A stretch of 64,000 bases of DNA. Origin: Streptosporangium sp040640155. Lineage in GTDB: Bacteria; Actinomycetota; Actinomycetes; Streptosporangiales; Streptosporangiaceae. This document shows, one piece after another, positions 32,318 through 41,215 of the stretch. Position 1 is the stretch's first letter, and each line of letters opens with the position of its first letter. Location: the NCBI RefSeq assembly GCF_040640155.1, contig NZ_JBFABE010000009.1, positions 62,001-126,000 of the forward strand, written 5' to 3'. A program made the translations under genes and the position numbers. The notes under the pieces are model-generated. The model ran no database searches. It was not told where the DNA came from and was given only the letters and a program-made list of their open reading frames with translations.

Positions 32318-34177
32318 GTGGCTGACATCGTGCCCCGTCGCGAATGGGGGGCTCGCCCTCCTCGCGGATCATACTCGCCGATCTCCTCCACCAGAGGAGT
32401 GAAGGTCCACTACACCGGCGGACAGGTCGACCCAGCCATAGTCGACGACCACAAAAAGTGCGTGACCTTGGCGAAGTCCATTCAAAACCATCATATGGAT
32501 GGAAACGGATGGATGGACATCGGCTATTGCGTCGACGAACAGACGGAGATTCTTACCCGAGAAGGCTGGAAATCATACAGGGATCTCCATGTGGGGGACA
32601 TGGCACTCACCCTGAATCACGAAACGGCGATGTCCGAATGGCAACCCGTCCTTGAGGTGTGCGTGTTCCCGGCGATGGAACGAGACATGGTGCGGATGGA
32701 AGGAGCCTCTCACTCGTCGCTGACGACTCCGCATCATCGTTGGCCCGTCGAGCGTTACCGGCGGCGTACCGGTACCGAACGGCAAAAGGGTTCCGACGGA
32801 AAATGGCTCCCCACCGGCAAGGCTCAGCGATCCGTCACCGGTCACGAACGGCTGTGGGTGACTTCCGAGACCATCGGTTACTGGGACCGGATCCCGATTG
32901 CGGCCCCGTGCGCCGACCTGCCGACCGAGGCGAAGTGGTCTGACGCGTTCGTCGAGGTGCTCGCCTGGTTCTGGACCGAGGGGCATGTCAAGGCGGCCCG
33001 CAACGGCAAGTCCACCAGCGTGGCCATCTATCAGTCACTGAATAATTCTGCGAATGTCGCGAGTATAAGATCGGCTCTCGGTGAAATGTTCGGCCCTCCG
33101 GCCGATAAATTCCCCCGTGTCGGGCGCCTCACCGATGGTGTGCCACGTTGGCGCGAGGTCGTCAACCGGCATCTCGTGGAGTTTCACCTCTCGTCCGACG
33201 CGGGTCGCCATCTGTTGGAGATGGCACCTGGAAGGGTTCCTGGATTCGACTTCCTGCTCGCACTGACCAAAGCCCAGCTCGCCCTCTTCATTGAAACCTC
33301 CTTGCTCGCTGACAACGCGGGCAAGGACAGGTTGGCGCAGAAGGAACGGGCCGCAGCGGAAGCGTTCATGTTCGCGGTTCTCCTGTCGGGCAGGGCTGCG
33401 TCGCTTCGGCGTAGACCCCCGACACTGAGTTGCAACACGGATATGTGGCTGGTCACCATCCGGCAACAGCGGAACTTCGCTCCGCGAAGTGCGGCCGCCG
33501 GTAAAGCCGCCACATTCAGGATCGGGCGGCAAAAATATCTCGGTGAGGTTTGGTGTCCGCGCACCGAGAACCAGAGCTGGCTCGCGCGTCGGGACGGCTC
33601 TGTCTACTTCACAGGGAACACTCTGCTGGTCTGCCCGCATCGGAAGGTCTTCGAGGGGCGCGGCCCGAACCGCGTGCCGGCCGCCAACGGCGCCGGGCTC
33701 AACAGCGACCACTACGCGGTCCTCGGCCTGGTGGGCTCCTCGGGGTTCACCAAGCCCAACGACGGCATCCTGCACGGCATCCTCGACGCCATCGAGTACC
33801 TCAGGGACAAGGGCGGCGCGGGCCGGGAGATCAAGGGCCACCGCGACGGCTACTCGACGAGCTGCCCGGGGGAGCCCCTGTACGCGTGGGTCAAGAAGGG
33901 CGCCCCCCGTCCCGGCGCGGGCCCCGGCGGCCCGCCCGAGCCGCACCCCTCCTTCCCCGGCCGTACGCTCACCCAGCCGCCGATCATGCGGGGCGAGGAC
34001 GTCCGCACCTGGCAGCGGCAGATGCTGGAGCGGGGCTGGGACCTCGACGTCGACGGCCTGTACGGCCCGGCCTCCGAGGACGTGTGCCGCAGGTTCCAGA
34101 AGGAGAAGGACCTGCCGGTCACCGGCGCGGTCGACCGGGTGACCTGGAACGCCTCCTGGGAGGAGCCGACCGACTGA
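32318..34177 (+). CDS. PGRP-type amidase with peptidoglycan-binding domain, split by an intein
   Basis: The spliced product should be about 255 residues: an N-acetylmuramoyl-L-alanine amidase of the peptidoglycan-recognition type plus a C-terminal PG-binding-1 repeat. Extein residues 1-70 give IVPRREWGARPPRGSYSP, a zinc-ligand His in VKVHYTGG and GNGWMDIGY. The fold resumes at residue 435 with TLLVCPHRKVFEGRG and continues to IKGHRDGYSTSCPGEP with the second zinc His and Cys. The PG-binding repeat includes MRGEDVRTWQRQMLERGWDL and GLYGPASEDVCRRFQKEKDL. The inserted 364 residues are an intein. No signal peptide is present, so export by an ordinary route is not evident; a phage-like or cytoplasmic role is possible. 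Start GTG with TGGAGA upstream. Confidence 0.9.
   Translation: MADIVPRREWGARPPRGSYSPISSTRGVKVHYTGGQVDPAIVDDHKKCVTLAKSIQNHHMDGNGWMDIGYCVDEQTEILTREGWKSYRDLHVGDMALTLNHETAMSEWQPVLEVCVFPAMERDMVRMEGASHSSLTTPHHRWPVERYRRRTGTERQKGSDGKWLPTGKAQRSVTGHERLWVTSETIGYWDRIPIAAPCADLPTEAKWSDAFVEVLAWFWTEGHVKAARNGKSTSVAIYQSLNNSANVASIRSALGEMFGPPADKFPRVGRLTDGVPRWREVVNRHLVEFHLSSDAGRHLLEMAPGRVPGFDFLLALTKAQLALFIETSLLADNAGKDRLAQKERAAAEAFMFAVLLSGRAASLRRRPPTLSCNTDMWLVTIRQQRNFAPRSAAAGKAATFRIGRQKYLGEVWCPRTENQSWLARRDGSVYFTGNTLLVCPHRKVFEGRGPNRVPAANGAGLNSDHYAVLGLVGSSGFTKPNDGILHGILDAIEYLRDKGGAGREIKGHRDGYSTSCPGEPLYAWVKKGAPRPGAGPGGPPEPHPSFPGRTLTQPPIMRGEDVRTWQRQMLERGWDLDVDGLYGPASEDVCRRFQKEKDLPVTGAVDRVTWNASWEEPTD
32528..33619 (+). 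mobile_element. Intein with degenerate LAGLIDADG region
   Basis: The intein runs from Cys71 (block A, CVDEQTEILTREGWKSYRDL) to Asn434 (block G, GSVYFTGN), with Thr435 as +1 extein residue. Block B shows TTPHHRW. Block F is ENQSWLARRDGSVYF. The central part contains VEVLAWFWTEGHVKA and LALFIETSLLADN, which look like the two helices of a LAGLIDADG endonuclease. In both, the metal-binding acidic position appears as Glu or is shifted, so endonuclease activity is doubtful. The insertion lies in the most conserved PGRP strand, between DIGY and the FLVCP-like strand. The DNA is markedly less GC-rich than the C-extein. Confidence 0.9.
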
Positions 34178-34243
34178 TCCGTGGCCCGCGACGGGATCGG
34201 CGCCGAGCCCGAACCCGGCGAGCGCTCCCGGTCCGGCTGCGCC

Positions 34244-34249
34244 TAGTAT
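34244..34249 (+). promoter_or_regulatory. -10 element of the mut operon
   Basis: TAGTAT is followed by seven bases and the ATG of mutA with no ribosome binding site between, a strong leaderless-promoter signature. Confidence 0.6.
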
Positions 34250-34256
34250 CCGGTGC

Positions 34257-36116
34257 ATGACGGTGCCGCCTGAGGACCCTCGATCGGCCGGCGAGTTCCC
34301 ATCGGTCACCCGTGAACGGTGGCGGGAACTGGCGCTCGGGGTGCTGCGCAAGTCCGGAGTCGAGGCCGGCTCCCCGGAGGAGGCGCTGGCCTTCACCACC
34401 CACGACGGCGTGACGATCGCGCCGCTCTACGACGCCTCCGACCTGCCGGGAGACCCGGGCCTGCCCGGGCGGGCCCCCTACATCCGGGGTGCTCGCGCCC
34501 AGGGCGGCTGGGAGGTGCGCCAGCGCCACGAGACGCCCGATCCCGGGGCGATCCTCACCGACCTGGAGAACGGCGTCACCTCGCTCTGGCTCGCCCTGGA
34601 GCCCGAGGACCTGCCCGGCGCCCTGCGCGGGGTCCACCTGGATCTGATCTCGGTCGCGCTGGACGCGGGCGGGCGGACGCGCGAGGCGGCCGAGGCGCTG
34701 TTCGCGACGGCCGCCCGGAGCGCCGGCGCGGGCGGGAGCGCCGGCGCGCGCGGAAACGGCGGGGCGCACGGAAACGGCGGGGCGGGCGGGGGTGGCGGGG
34801 GCGCGACCCTGACCGGCACCCTGGGCGCCGACGCGCTGGCCGACGCCCGCACCGCGGCCGAGCTGGCCCGCCGCTGCGTGGCCGACCACCCGGGCCTGCG
34901 GGCGGTCGTGGTGGACGCCACGCCGTACCACGACGCGGGAGGCGGCGACGCCGAGGAGCTGGGCTGCTCCATCGCGGCCGGGGTCGCCGCGCTGCGTGTC
35001 CTGACCGACGCCGGTCTGGAGGCGCGCGAGGCGTTCGGCCAGCTGGAGTTCCGCTACGCCGCCACCGCCGACCAGTTCCTCACCATCGCCAAGCTCCGCG
35101 CCGCCCGCAGGCTCTGGGCGCGCGTGGCCGAGGTGTGCGGCGTCCCGGAGGAGCCGCAGCGGCAGCACGCGGTGACCGGCTCGGCCATGATGACCGCCCG
35201 CGACCCGTGGGTGAACATGCTCCGTACCACGCTCGCCTGCTTCGCGGCCGGGACCGGCGGCGCCGACGCGGTCACCGTGCAGCCCTTCGACACCCGGCTC
35301 GGCCTGCCCGACGCCTTCTCCCGCCGGATCGCGCGCAACACCCAGTCGCTGCTGGTGGAGGAGGCGGGCGTGGCCCGGGTGGTCGACCCGGCCGGGGGCT
35401 CCTTCTACGTCGAGCGGCTGACGGAGGACCTGGCGGACGCGGCCTGGGGGTGGTTCCAGGAGATCGAGCGCGCCGGCGGGATGGCCGCGGCCCTCGCCTC
35501 GGGCCTCGTCGCCGGGCGCCTGTCGGCCACCCGGGAGCGGCGCTCGGCCGCCATCGCCCGCCGCCGCGACCCGATCACCGGCGTCAGCGAGTTCCCCGAC
35601 CTCGACGAGCGGCCCGTGCTCAGGAAGCCCAGGCCCGGTCCCGGGCCCACCGCGAGACCGGGGGGCCCCGGTGAGCGCCACGCGGGGGAGAGCGTGCACT
35701 ACGCGCGGGAGTTCGAGGCGCTGCGCGACCTGGCCGACGCGCGGCCGGAGCGGCCGAGGGTCTTCCTCGCGACCGTCGGCCCGGTGGCCGCGCACACCGC
35801 GCGGGCGTCGTTCGCGGCCAACCTGTTCCGGGCGGGCGGCATCGCCACCGTCCCCGGGGGCGCGTCGACGGACCCGGCGGAGATCGCCGCCGCCTTCGCC
35901 GCCGCGGGCACCCCGGTGGCCTGCCTGTGCTCCAGTGACCGGCTCTACGCCGAGCACGCCGAGACGGTGGCCGCCGCGCTGAGGGACGCGGGCGCGAGGC
36001 GGATCTGGATCGCGGGCAAGGGGGAGTTCGAGGGCGTGGACTCCCGGCTTTACGCCGGATGCGACGCGCTCGGCGTGCTCCGCACGACATTCGACGACCT
36101 GGGGGTGCCCCGGTGA
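34257..36116 (+). CDS. mutA: Methylmalonyl-CoA mutase small subunit
   Basis: This is the beta, non-catalytic subunit of adenosylcobalamin-dependent methylmalonyl-CoA mutase, which interconverts succinyl-CoA and (R)-methylmalonyl-CoA. The 619-residue length fits. The barrel region retains FTTHDGVTIAPLYDASDLP, QRHETPDPGAILTDLENG and PFDTRLGLPDAFSRRIARNT. The cobalamin-binding-like C-terminal domain (VFLATVGPVAAHTARASFAA) lacks the DXHXXG motif, as expected for this subunit. It has a Gly/Ala-rich insertion near residues 160-180 (GNGGAHGNGG-type repeats). Its end overlaps the mutB start by four bases. Confidence 0.95.
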   Translation: MTVPPEDPRSAGEFPSVTRERWRELALGVLRKSGVEAGSPEEALAFTTHDGVTIAPLYDASDLPGDPGLPGRAPYIRGARAQGGWEVRQRHETPDPGAILTDLENGVTSLWLALEPEDLPGALRGVHLDLISVALDAGGRTREAAEALFATAARSAGAGGSAGARGNGGAHGNGGAGGGGGGATLTGTLGADALADARTAAELARRCVADHPGLRAVVVDATPYHDAGGGDAEELGCSIAAGVAALRVLTDAGLEAREAFGQLEFRYAATADQFLTIAKLRAARRLWARVAEVCGVPEEPQRQHAVTGSAMMTARDPWVNMLRTTLACFAAGTGGADAVTVQPFDTRLGLPDAFSRRIARNTQSLLVEEAGVARVVDPAGGSFYVERLTEDLADAAWGWFQEIERAGGMAAALASGLVAGRLSATRERRSAAIARRRDPITGVSEFPDLDERPVLRKPRPGPGPTARPGGPGERHAGESVHYAREFEALRDLADARPERPRVFLATVGPVAAHTARASFAANLFRAGGIATVPGGASTDPAEIAAAFAAAGTPVACLCSSDRLYAEHAETVAAALRDAGARRIWIAGKGEFEGVDSRLYAGCDALGVLRTTFDDLGVPR

Positions 36117-38278
36117 TTCCCGACTTCTCCGAGATCGAGCTCGGCCCGCGACCGGCCACCGGCGTCCCGGCCGCCCCGGCCGCCCCGGCGTCCGCCCCGG
36201 CGCCCGAGGAGGTGTGGGAGACGCCCGAGGGCATCGGCGTCCGGCCGCTCTACACCGCGGCCGACACCGACGACCTGGACTTCCCGCACACCTACCCCGG
36301 CGCCGCGCCCTACCTGCGCGGGCCGTACCCGACGATGTACGTCAACCAGCCCTGGACGGTGCGGCAGTACGCCGGGTTCTCCACCGCGGGCGAGTCCAAC
36401 GCCTTCTACCGGCGCAACCTGGCCGCCGGGCAGAAGGGCCTGTCGGTCGCCTTCGACCTGGCCACCCACCGGGGCTACGACTCCGACCACCCCCGGGTGA
36501 CCGGCGACGTCGGCATGGCGGGCGTGGCCATCGACTCCATCCACGACATGCGCCAGCTCTTCGACGGCATCCCGCTCGACAGGATGAGCGTGTCGATGAC
36601 GATGAACGGCGCGGTGCTGCCGGTGCTGGCGCTGTACGTCGTGGCCGCCGAGGAGCAGGGGGTGGCGCCCGAGCAGCTCGCCGGGACCATCCAGAACGAC
36701 ATCCTCAAGGAGTTCATGGTCCGCAACACCTACATCTACCCGCCGGCGCCGTCGATGCGGATCATCTCCGACATCTTCGCCTACACCAGCGAGCGGATGC
36801 CGAAGTTCAACTCGATCTCGATCTCCGGCTACCACATCCAGGAGGCCGGGGCCACCTGCGACCTGGAGCTGGCCTACACCCTCGCCGACGGCATGGAGTA
36901 CCTGCGCGCCGGCGTCGGGACGGGCCTGGACGTCGACCGGTTCGCGCCGAGGCTGTCGTTCTTCTGGTGCATCGGCATGAACTTCTTCATGGAGGTCGCC
37001 AAGCTCCGGGCGGCCCGGCTGCTGTGGGCGCGCATCGTCTCCGGCTTCGGCGCGAAGAACCCCAAGTCGCTGTCGCTGCGGACGCACAGCCAGACCTCCG
37101 GCTGGTCGCTGACCGCCCAGGACGTCTACAACAACGTGGTGCGCACCTGCGTCGAGGCGATGGCCGCCACCCAGGGCCACACCCAGTCGCTGCACACCAA
37201 CGCCCTGGACGAGGCGCTGGCCCTGCCCGGCGACTTCTCCGCCCGCATCGCCCGCAACACCCAGCTGCTGCTGCAGCAGGAGTCGGGCACCTGCCGGGTC
37301 ATCGACCCCTGGGGCGGCTCCTACTACGTCGAGCGGCTCACCCACGAGCTCGCCGGGCGGGCCTGGGCGCACATCGAGGAGGTCGAGGCCGCCGGGGGCA
37401 TGGCGAAGGCGATCGACGCCGGGCTGCCCAAGCTCCGCATCGAGGAGGCCGCCGCCCGCACCCAGGCGCGCATCGACTCCGGCCGTCAGCCCGTCATCGG
37501 CGTCAACAAGTACCGGCCGGAGACCGACGAGCCCGTCGAGGTGCTCAAGGTCGACAACAGCGCGGTCCGCGCCGAGCAGCTGGAGAAGCTGCGCCGCCTG
37601 CGCGCCGAGCGCGACCCCGTACGGGTGGAGCAGGCGCTGGCGGCCCTGAGCAAGGGGGCCGAGGGCGACGGGAACCTGCTCGCGCTCTCCATCGAGGCGG
37701 CCCGCGCCATGGCCACGGTCGGGGAGATCTCCGACGCGCTGGAGAGGGTCTTCGGCCGGCACGCGGCGCAGATCCGTACGATCACCGGGGTGTACCGCGA
37801 GGAGGTGGGGTCCGGGGTGGACGAGGTCCGGGCCGCGTGCGCCGAGTTCGAGCGCCTGGAGGGGCGCCGTCCCCGGATCCTGGTGGCCAAGATGGGGCAG
37901 GACGGCCACGACCGGGGCCAGAAGGTGATCGCCACCGCCTTCGCCGACCTCGGCTTCGACGTCGACGTCGGCCCGCTGTTCCAGACGCCCGAGGAGGTCG
38001 CCCGCCAGGCCGTCGAGGCCGACGTCCACGTGGTCGGGGTGAACTCGCTGGCCGCCGGGCACCTCACGCTGGTGCCCGCGCTGCGCGAGGCGCTGGCGGA
38101 GCTGGGCGCCGAGGACGTCATGATCGTGGTCGGCGGCGTCATCCCGCCCGGCGACTTCGACGCGCTGCGCGCGGCGGGCGCGAGCGCGATCTTCCCGCCC
38201 GGCACCGTGATCGCCGACGCCGCCCGCGGGCTGCTGGCCGACCTCCTCACCCGGCTGGGCCATGACGCGGGCGCTTGA
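36113..38278 (+). CDS. mutB: Methylmalonyl-CoA mutase large subunit
   Basis: This is the catalytic subunit of 721 residues. The TIM barrel shows the substrate region RGPYPTMYVNQPWTVRQYAG, FDLATHRGYDSDHPRVTGDV and SISGYHIQEAGAT. The C-terminal B12 domain has the adenosylcobalamin motif DGHDRG, with the lower-ligand His at residue 599, followed by the GVNSLAAGHLTL and VVGGVIPPGD segments. The GTG start overlaps the mutA stop, and the 3' end overlaps meaB by 17 bases. In actinomycetes this enzyme feeds methylmalonyl-CoA to polyketide synthesis or handles propionate and odd-chain products. Confidence 0.97.
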   Translation: MIPDFSEIELGPRPATGVPAAPAAPASAPAPEEVWETPEGIGVRPLYTAADTDDLDFPHTYPGAAPYLRGPYPTMYVNQPWTVRQYAGFSTAGESNAFYRRNLAAGQKGLSVAFDLATHRGYDSDHPRVTGDVGMAGVAIDSIHDMRQLFDGIPLDRMSVSMTMNGAVLPVLALYVVAAEEQGVAPEQLAGTIQNDILKEFMVRNTYIYPPAPSMRIISDIFAYTSERMPKFNSISISGYHIQEAGATCDLELAYTLADGMEYLRAGVGTGLDVDRFAPRLSFFWCIGMNFFMEVAKLRAARLLWARIVSGFGAKNPKSLSLRTHSQTSGWSLTAQDVYNNVVRTCVEAMAATQGHTQSLHTNALDEALALPGDFSARIARNTQLLLQQESGTCRVIDPWGGSYYVERLTHELAGRAWAHIEEVEAAGGMAKAIDAGLPKLRIEEAAARTQARIDSGRQPVIGVNKYRPETDEPVEVLKVDNSAVRAEQLEKLRRLRAERDPVRVEQALAALSKGAEGDGNLLALSIEAARAMATVGEISDALERVFGRHAAQIRTITGVYREEVGSGVDEVRAACAEFERLEGRRPRILVAKMGQDGHDRGQKVIATAFADLGFDVDVGPLFQTPEEVARQAVEADVHVVGVNSLAAGHLTLVPALREALAELGAEDVMIVVGGVIPPGDFDALRAAGASAIFPPGTVIADAARGLLADLLTRLGHDAGA

Positions 38279-39278
38279 CGACTACGTCCGGGGGGTGACC
38301 GAGGGGTCGCGGGCCTGGATCGGGCGCGCGATCACGCTGGTGGAGTCCACCCGGGCCGACCACAGGCAGGCGGCCCAGCGCCTGCTGGCCGAGCTGACCC
38401 CGCGCGCCGGCGGGGCGCGCAGGGTCGGCGTCACCGGCGTGCCGGGGGTGGGCAAGTCCACCTTCATCGACGCCCTGGGCACCCGGCTGACGGGTCAGGG
38501 GCACCGGGTGGCGGTGCTGGCCGTGGACCCGTCCTCGACGCGCACCGGCGGGAGCATCCTGGGGGACAAGACCCGCATGTCGCGCCTGGCGACGGACCCG
38601 GCGGCGTTCATCCGCCCCTCGCCCACCTCGGGCACGCTGGGCGGCGTCACCCGGGCGACCCGCGAGGCGATGGTCGTGGTGGAGGCGGCCGGCTACGACG
38701 TCGTGCTGGTGGAGACCGTGGGGGTCGGCCAGTCCGAGACGGCCGTCGCCGACATGGTGGACACCTTCCTGCTGCTCACCCTGGCCAGGACCGGCGACCA
38801 GCTCCAGGGCATCAAGAAGGGCGTGCTGGAGCTCGCCGACGTGATCGCCATCAACAAGGCCGACGGGGCCGAGGGCAGCCCGCACGAGCTGGACGCGCGC
38901 CGGGCCGCGAGGGAGCTCGCCGGGGCGCTGCGCCTGCTGGGCGCGGACCGGACGCCCCCGGTGCTCACCTGCAGCGGGCTGACCGGCGCCGGGCTGGACG
39001 AGCTCTGGGAGAGGATCACGGCCCATCGCGACGCGCTGGAGGCCTCGGGGGAGCTCGCCGAGCGCCGCCGCCTGCAGCAGGTCCGCTGGACCTGGGCGCT
39101 GATCACCGACCGGCTGCTGGCCCGGCTCCGCGAGCACCCCGGGGTCGCGGCGATCGTCGCCGGGGTGGAGGACGAGGTCCGCGAGGGCCGGCTGACCCCG
39201 TCGGCGGCGGCCGACCGCGTTCTGGACGCCTTCGACCCCGAGTCCCCCGCAGGCGGTGAGCAGGCGGCTCACGGGTGA
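38262..39278 (+). CDS. meaB: MeaB-type GTPase chaperone of methylmalonyl-CoA mutase
   Basis: This G3E GTPase protects and reloads methylmalonyl-CoA mutase with cofactor. The 338-residue protein has the Walker A loop GVTGVPGVGKSTFIDALG at about residues 58-75, the switch region VLAVDPSSTRTGGSILGDKT, VLVETVGVGQSET and the NKAD base motif. The C-terminal dimerisation arm (RRLQQVRWTWALITDRLLAR) is present. It is the last gene of the coupled mutA-mutB-meaB unit. Methylmalonyl-CoA epimerase is not in the window. Confidence 0.96.
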   Translation: MTRALDDYVRGVTEGSRAWIGRAITLVESTRADHRQAAQRLLAELTPRAGGARRVGVTGVPGVGKSTFIDALGTRLTGQGHRVAVLAVDPSSTRTGGSILGDKTRMSRLATDPAAFIRPSPTSGTLGGVTRATREAMVVVEAAGYDVVLVETVGVGQSETAVADMVDTFLLLTLARTGDQLQGIKKGVLELADVIAINKADGAEGSPHELDARRAARELAGALRLLGADRTPPVLTCSGLTGAGLDELWERITAHRDALEASGELAERRRLQQVRWTWALITDRLLARLREHPGVAAIVAGVEDEVREGRLTPSAAADRVLDAFDPESPAGGEQAAHG

Positions 39279-39479
39279 GCCTCCATGCGCCGAGCCGCCG
39301 GACCGGCCGTTCCCCGGGGGCGCGTTCTCACGCGCCACGGCCGCCGGAAATCCCGTTCCCGTCGTGGCGGGACCTCGTTCGCGGGCCCGGACGGCTCTTC
39401 GGGCGGCCGGACGTCTCGTCCTCGCGGGCGGGCGGAACGACGGGGGCGGCGGTAGGCCGGACGGATACGCTCCGTCATC

Positions 39480-39506
39480 TTGACGGTGCCTGTCAACTAT
39501 GTCAAG
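39480..39506. promoter_or_regulatory. TTGAC/GTCAA inverted pair
   Basis: TTGAC (39480-39484) and GTCAA (39492-39496) face each other across seven bases, and a further GTCAAG lies at 39501. This is a possible operator upstream of the terpenoid operon promoter. Confidence 0.35.
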
Positions 39507-39576
39507 CGTGCGGTCGGCGAAGTTCGTGTTAATGGTGGGTTTCGTCCCGTTACGGCCATCTATTTAGGTGTATGGG

Positions 39577-39606
39577 TTGATCGTTCTGGGGTGATCATGT
39601 GATAAT
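39577..39606 (+). promoter_or_regulatory. Promoter of the terpenoid operon
   Basis: TTGATC and GATAAT are spaced by 18 bases, a good housekeeping-type promoter in an AT-rich stretch about 230 bases before the P450 start. The transcript would carry a long leader that includes an inverted repeat. Confidence 0.5.
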
Positions 39607-39654
39607 CCGCCCTAACAGAATGGATGTGCAATAAAAGAACTTTAGATATGCATC

Positions 39655-39722
39655 GTACGAGAAGGCACGGGAAGGCACGCGAGGGCTGACCGGACCAGAC
39701 CGGTTCTGGCCTTTTCTCGTAC
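39655..39722. repeat. Inverted repeat in the leader of the terpenoid operon
   Basis: GTACGAGAA (39655-39663) and TTCTCGTAC (39714-39722) are perfectly complementary. Inside them are a tandem AGGCACG repeat and CCAGA...TCTGG. The RNA could fold into a long hairpin just before the P450 gene, or the DNA may bind a dimeric regulator. Confidence 0.5.
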
Positions 39723-39838
39723 ATCGGCACCCTATGACGCGCCGGTTGTTCCCGGCTCGCGTCGCACCGCCCGTGCGATCCGCCGCGGACGGCCGTAACG
39801 CTGCGTTCCGACGCGGCGCCAGGTGGGAGAACACACCC

Positions 39839-41215
39839 ATGTCGATCGACGCGAGCGCCCCGACGCTCCGCCGTGCCCGGACCATCCCCATTCACCGGGT
39901 TCTTCCGGATTTTGCCCGCGATCCCGTGAACACCCTGGCGGACATCAGCGGGCAGGTGGACGGTGAGCTCGTCCGGCTGAGTCTCGGTCCCTTCCGCCCC
40001 TACCTGGTGACGCGCCCGGATCACATCCAGCAGGTGCTGAAGTCCGACTGGACGAACTACCAGCGCGAAGGCATGTTCTGGCAGCCTTTGCGGCGCGTCC
40101 TCGGCGCCAGCATCCTCGGGGACGGAGAGCCCTGGAAGTCCAGCAGGAAGGCGCTTCAGCCCCTTTTCACCGCGCGCTACGTCACCTCGCTGGCCGGGAC
40201 GATGGCGGAGGTCATCAACCAGCGGATGGACGAGCTCGACGAGTACGCCGCCGCGGGGCGTTCCATCGACGCCGCCGAGCAGATGACAGGCATCGTGAAC
40301 GCCGCCGTGGTGCGGGCGCTGTTCGGGGACAGGATCAGCCGCGCGGACGGCGAGCGTCTCGCGCCCGCCTACGCCACCGCGGCCGGTTCGATCGCCTTCC
40401 GACTGGTCATGCCGTTCATGCCTTACTCCATCCGGGTACCCGGCGACCGGGCCTTCATGAAAGCCGTCGAGACGATCGACGACGTGGTGTTCCCGCTGAT
40501 CAGGAAGGCGCGGGCCGACTCCTCCGGCGGTCCCGACGTCATCTCCGCCCTCTGTGAACTGCGTGACGGCGATGCGGCTGGCGACCGGCAGATCCGTGAC
40601 GATCTCGTCAGCGTCTACGGGGCGGCGTCGGAGTCCACCGCCATGACCCTGACCTGGCTGTGGCCGCTCCTCGACGCGCACCCCGAGGTCACGGCCAGGC
40701 TGCGCGAGGAGATCGGCCGCGTGGTCGGCCATGGCCCGGTGGCCCCCGAGCACGTCCCCGACCTGCGCTACACCCGCATGGTCCTGCAGGAACTCCTCCG
40801 CCTCTATCCGGCGGGCTGGATCTTCCCCCGGATGGCGATGCGGGACAGCGAGATCGGCGGCGTGCGGATCAAGGCGGGTTCCCAGGTACTGATCAGCCCT
40901 TACGCCACGCACAGGCTGAAGGAGTTCTGGGAGCGGCCGCTGGAGTTCGACCCCGAGCGCTTCGCCCCCGGCGGCCAGCCGCGCCGGCACAAGTACGCCT
41001 ACTTCCCCTTCGGCGGCGGTCCGCACCAGTGCCTGGGCCAGCACCTGTTCTACGTCGAGGCGCCCCTGCTGCTCGGGGCGCTCCTCGGCCGCTTCCGGAT
41101 CGGCGTCCGGTCGAAGGGGCCCTTCACCGCGGCCGCGGCCGCCTCGCTGCAGCCCAGGCAGAACATCGAACTGGACATCACCCGGGTCGAGCGCGTCGCG
41201 GGCGGTGTGCGGTGA
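39839..41215 (+). CDS. Cytochrome P450
   Basis: The 458-residue heme monooxygenase has the C-helix region RRVLGASILGDGEPWKSSRK, the ExxR motif in LQELLRLYPAGW, the PERF-like DPERFAPGG and the heme loop FPFGGGPHQCLGQHL with Cys398 as the iron ligand. The I-helix reads GAASESTAMT, where the usual acidic-Thr pair is replaced by Glu-Ser-Thr. The fold resembles class IV-like or CYP-like enzymes found in terpene clusters. The start ATG has GGGAGA upstream. The stop overlaps the terpene synthase start by four bases, so it is coupled. It probably oxidises the diterpene made by the next two enzymes; its redox partner is not in the window. Confidence 0.93.
   Translation: MSIDASAPTLRRARTIPIHRVLPDFARDPVNTLADISGQVDGELVRLSLGPFRPYLVTRPDHIQQVLKSDWTNYQREGMFWQPLRRVLGASILGDGEPWKSSRKALQPLFTARYVTSLAGTMAEVINQRMDELDEYAAAGRSIDAAEQMTGIVNAAVVRALFGDRISRADGERLAPAYATAAGSIAFRLVMPFMPYSIRVPGDRAFMKAVETIDDVVFPLIRKARADSSGGPDVISALCELRDGDAAGDRQIRDDLVSVYGAASESTAMTLTWLWPLLDAHPEVTARLREEIGRVVGHGPVAPEHVPDLRYTRMVLQELLRLYPAGWIFPRMAMRDSEIGGVRIKAGSQVLISPYATHRLKEFWERPLEFDPERFAPGGQPRRHKYAYFPFGGGPHQCLGQHLFYVEAPLLLGALLGRFRIGVRSKGPFTAAAAASLQPRQNIELDITRVERVAGGVR

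Larger units (their letters stand above)
39279..39838. other. Gene-free interval, 560 bases, AT-rich on its right side
   Basis: The left 200 bases are ordinary GC-rich spacer. From about 39480 the sequence becomes AT-rich. It holds an inverted pair TTGAC...GTCAA, a further GTCAAG, a promoter (39577-39606) and a long inverted repeat, all upstream of the terpenoid operon. It is a likely regulatory region; no gene is seen. Confidence 0.6.
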
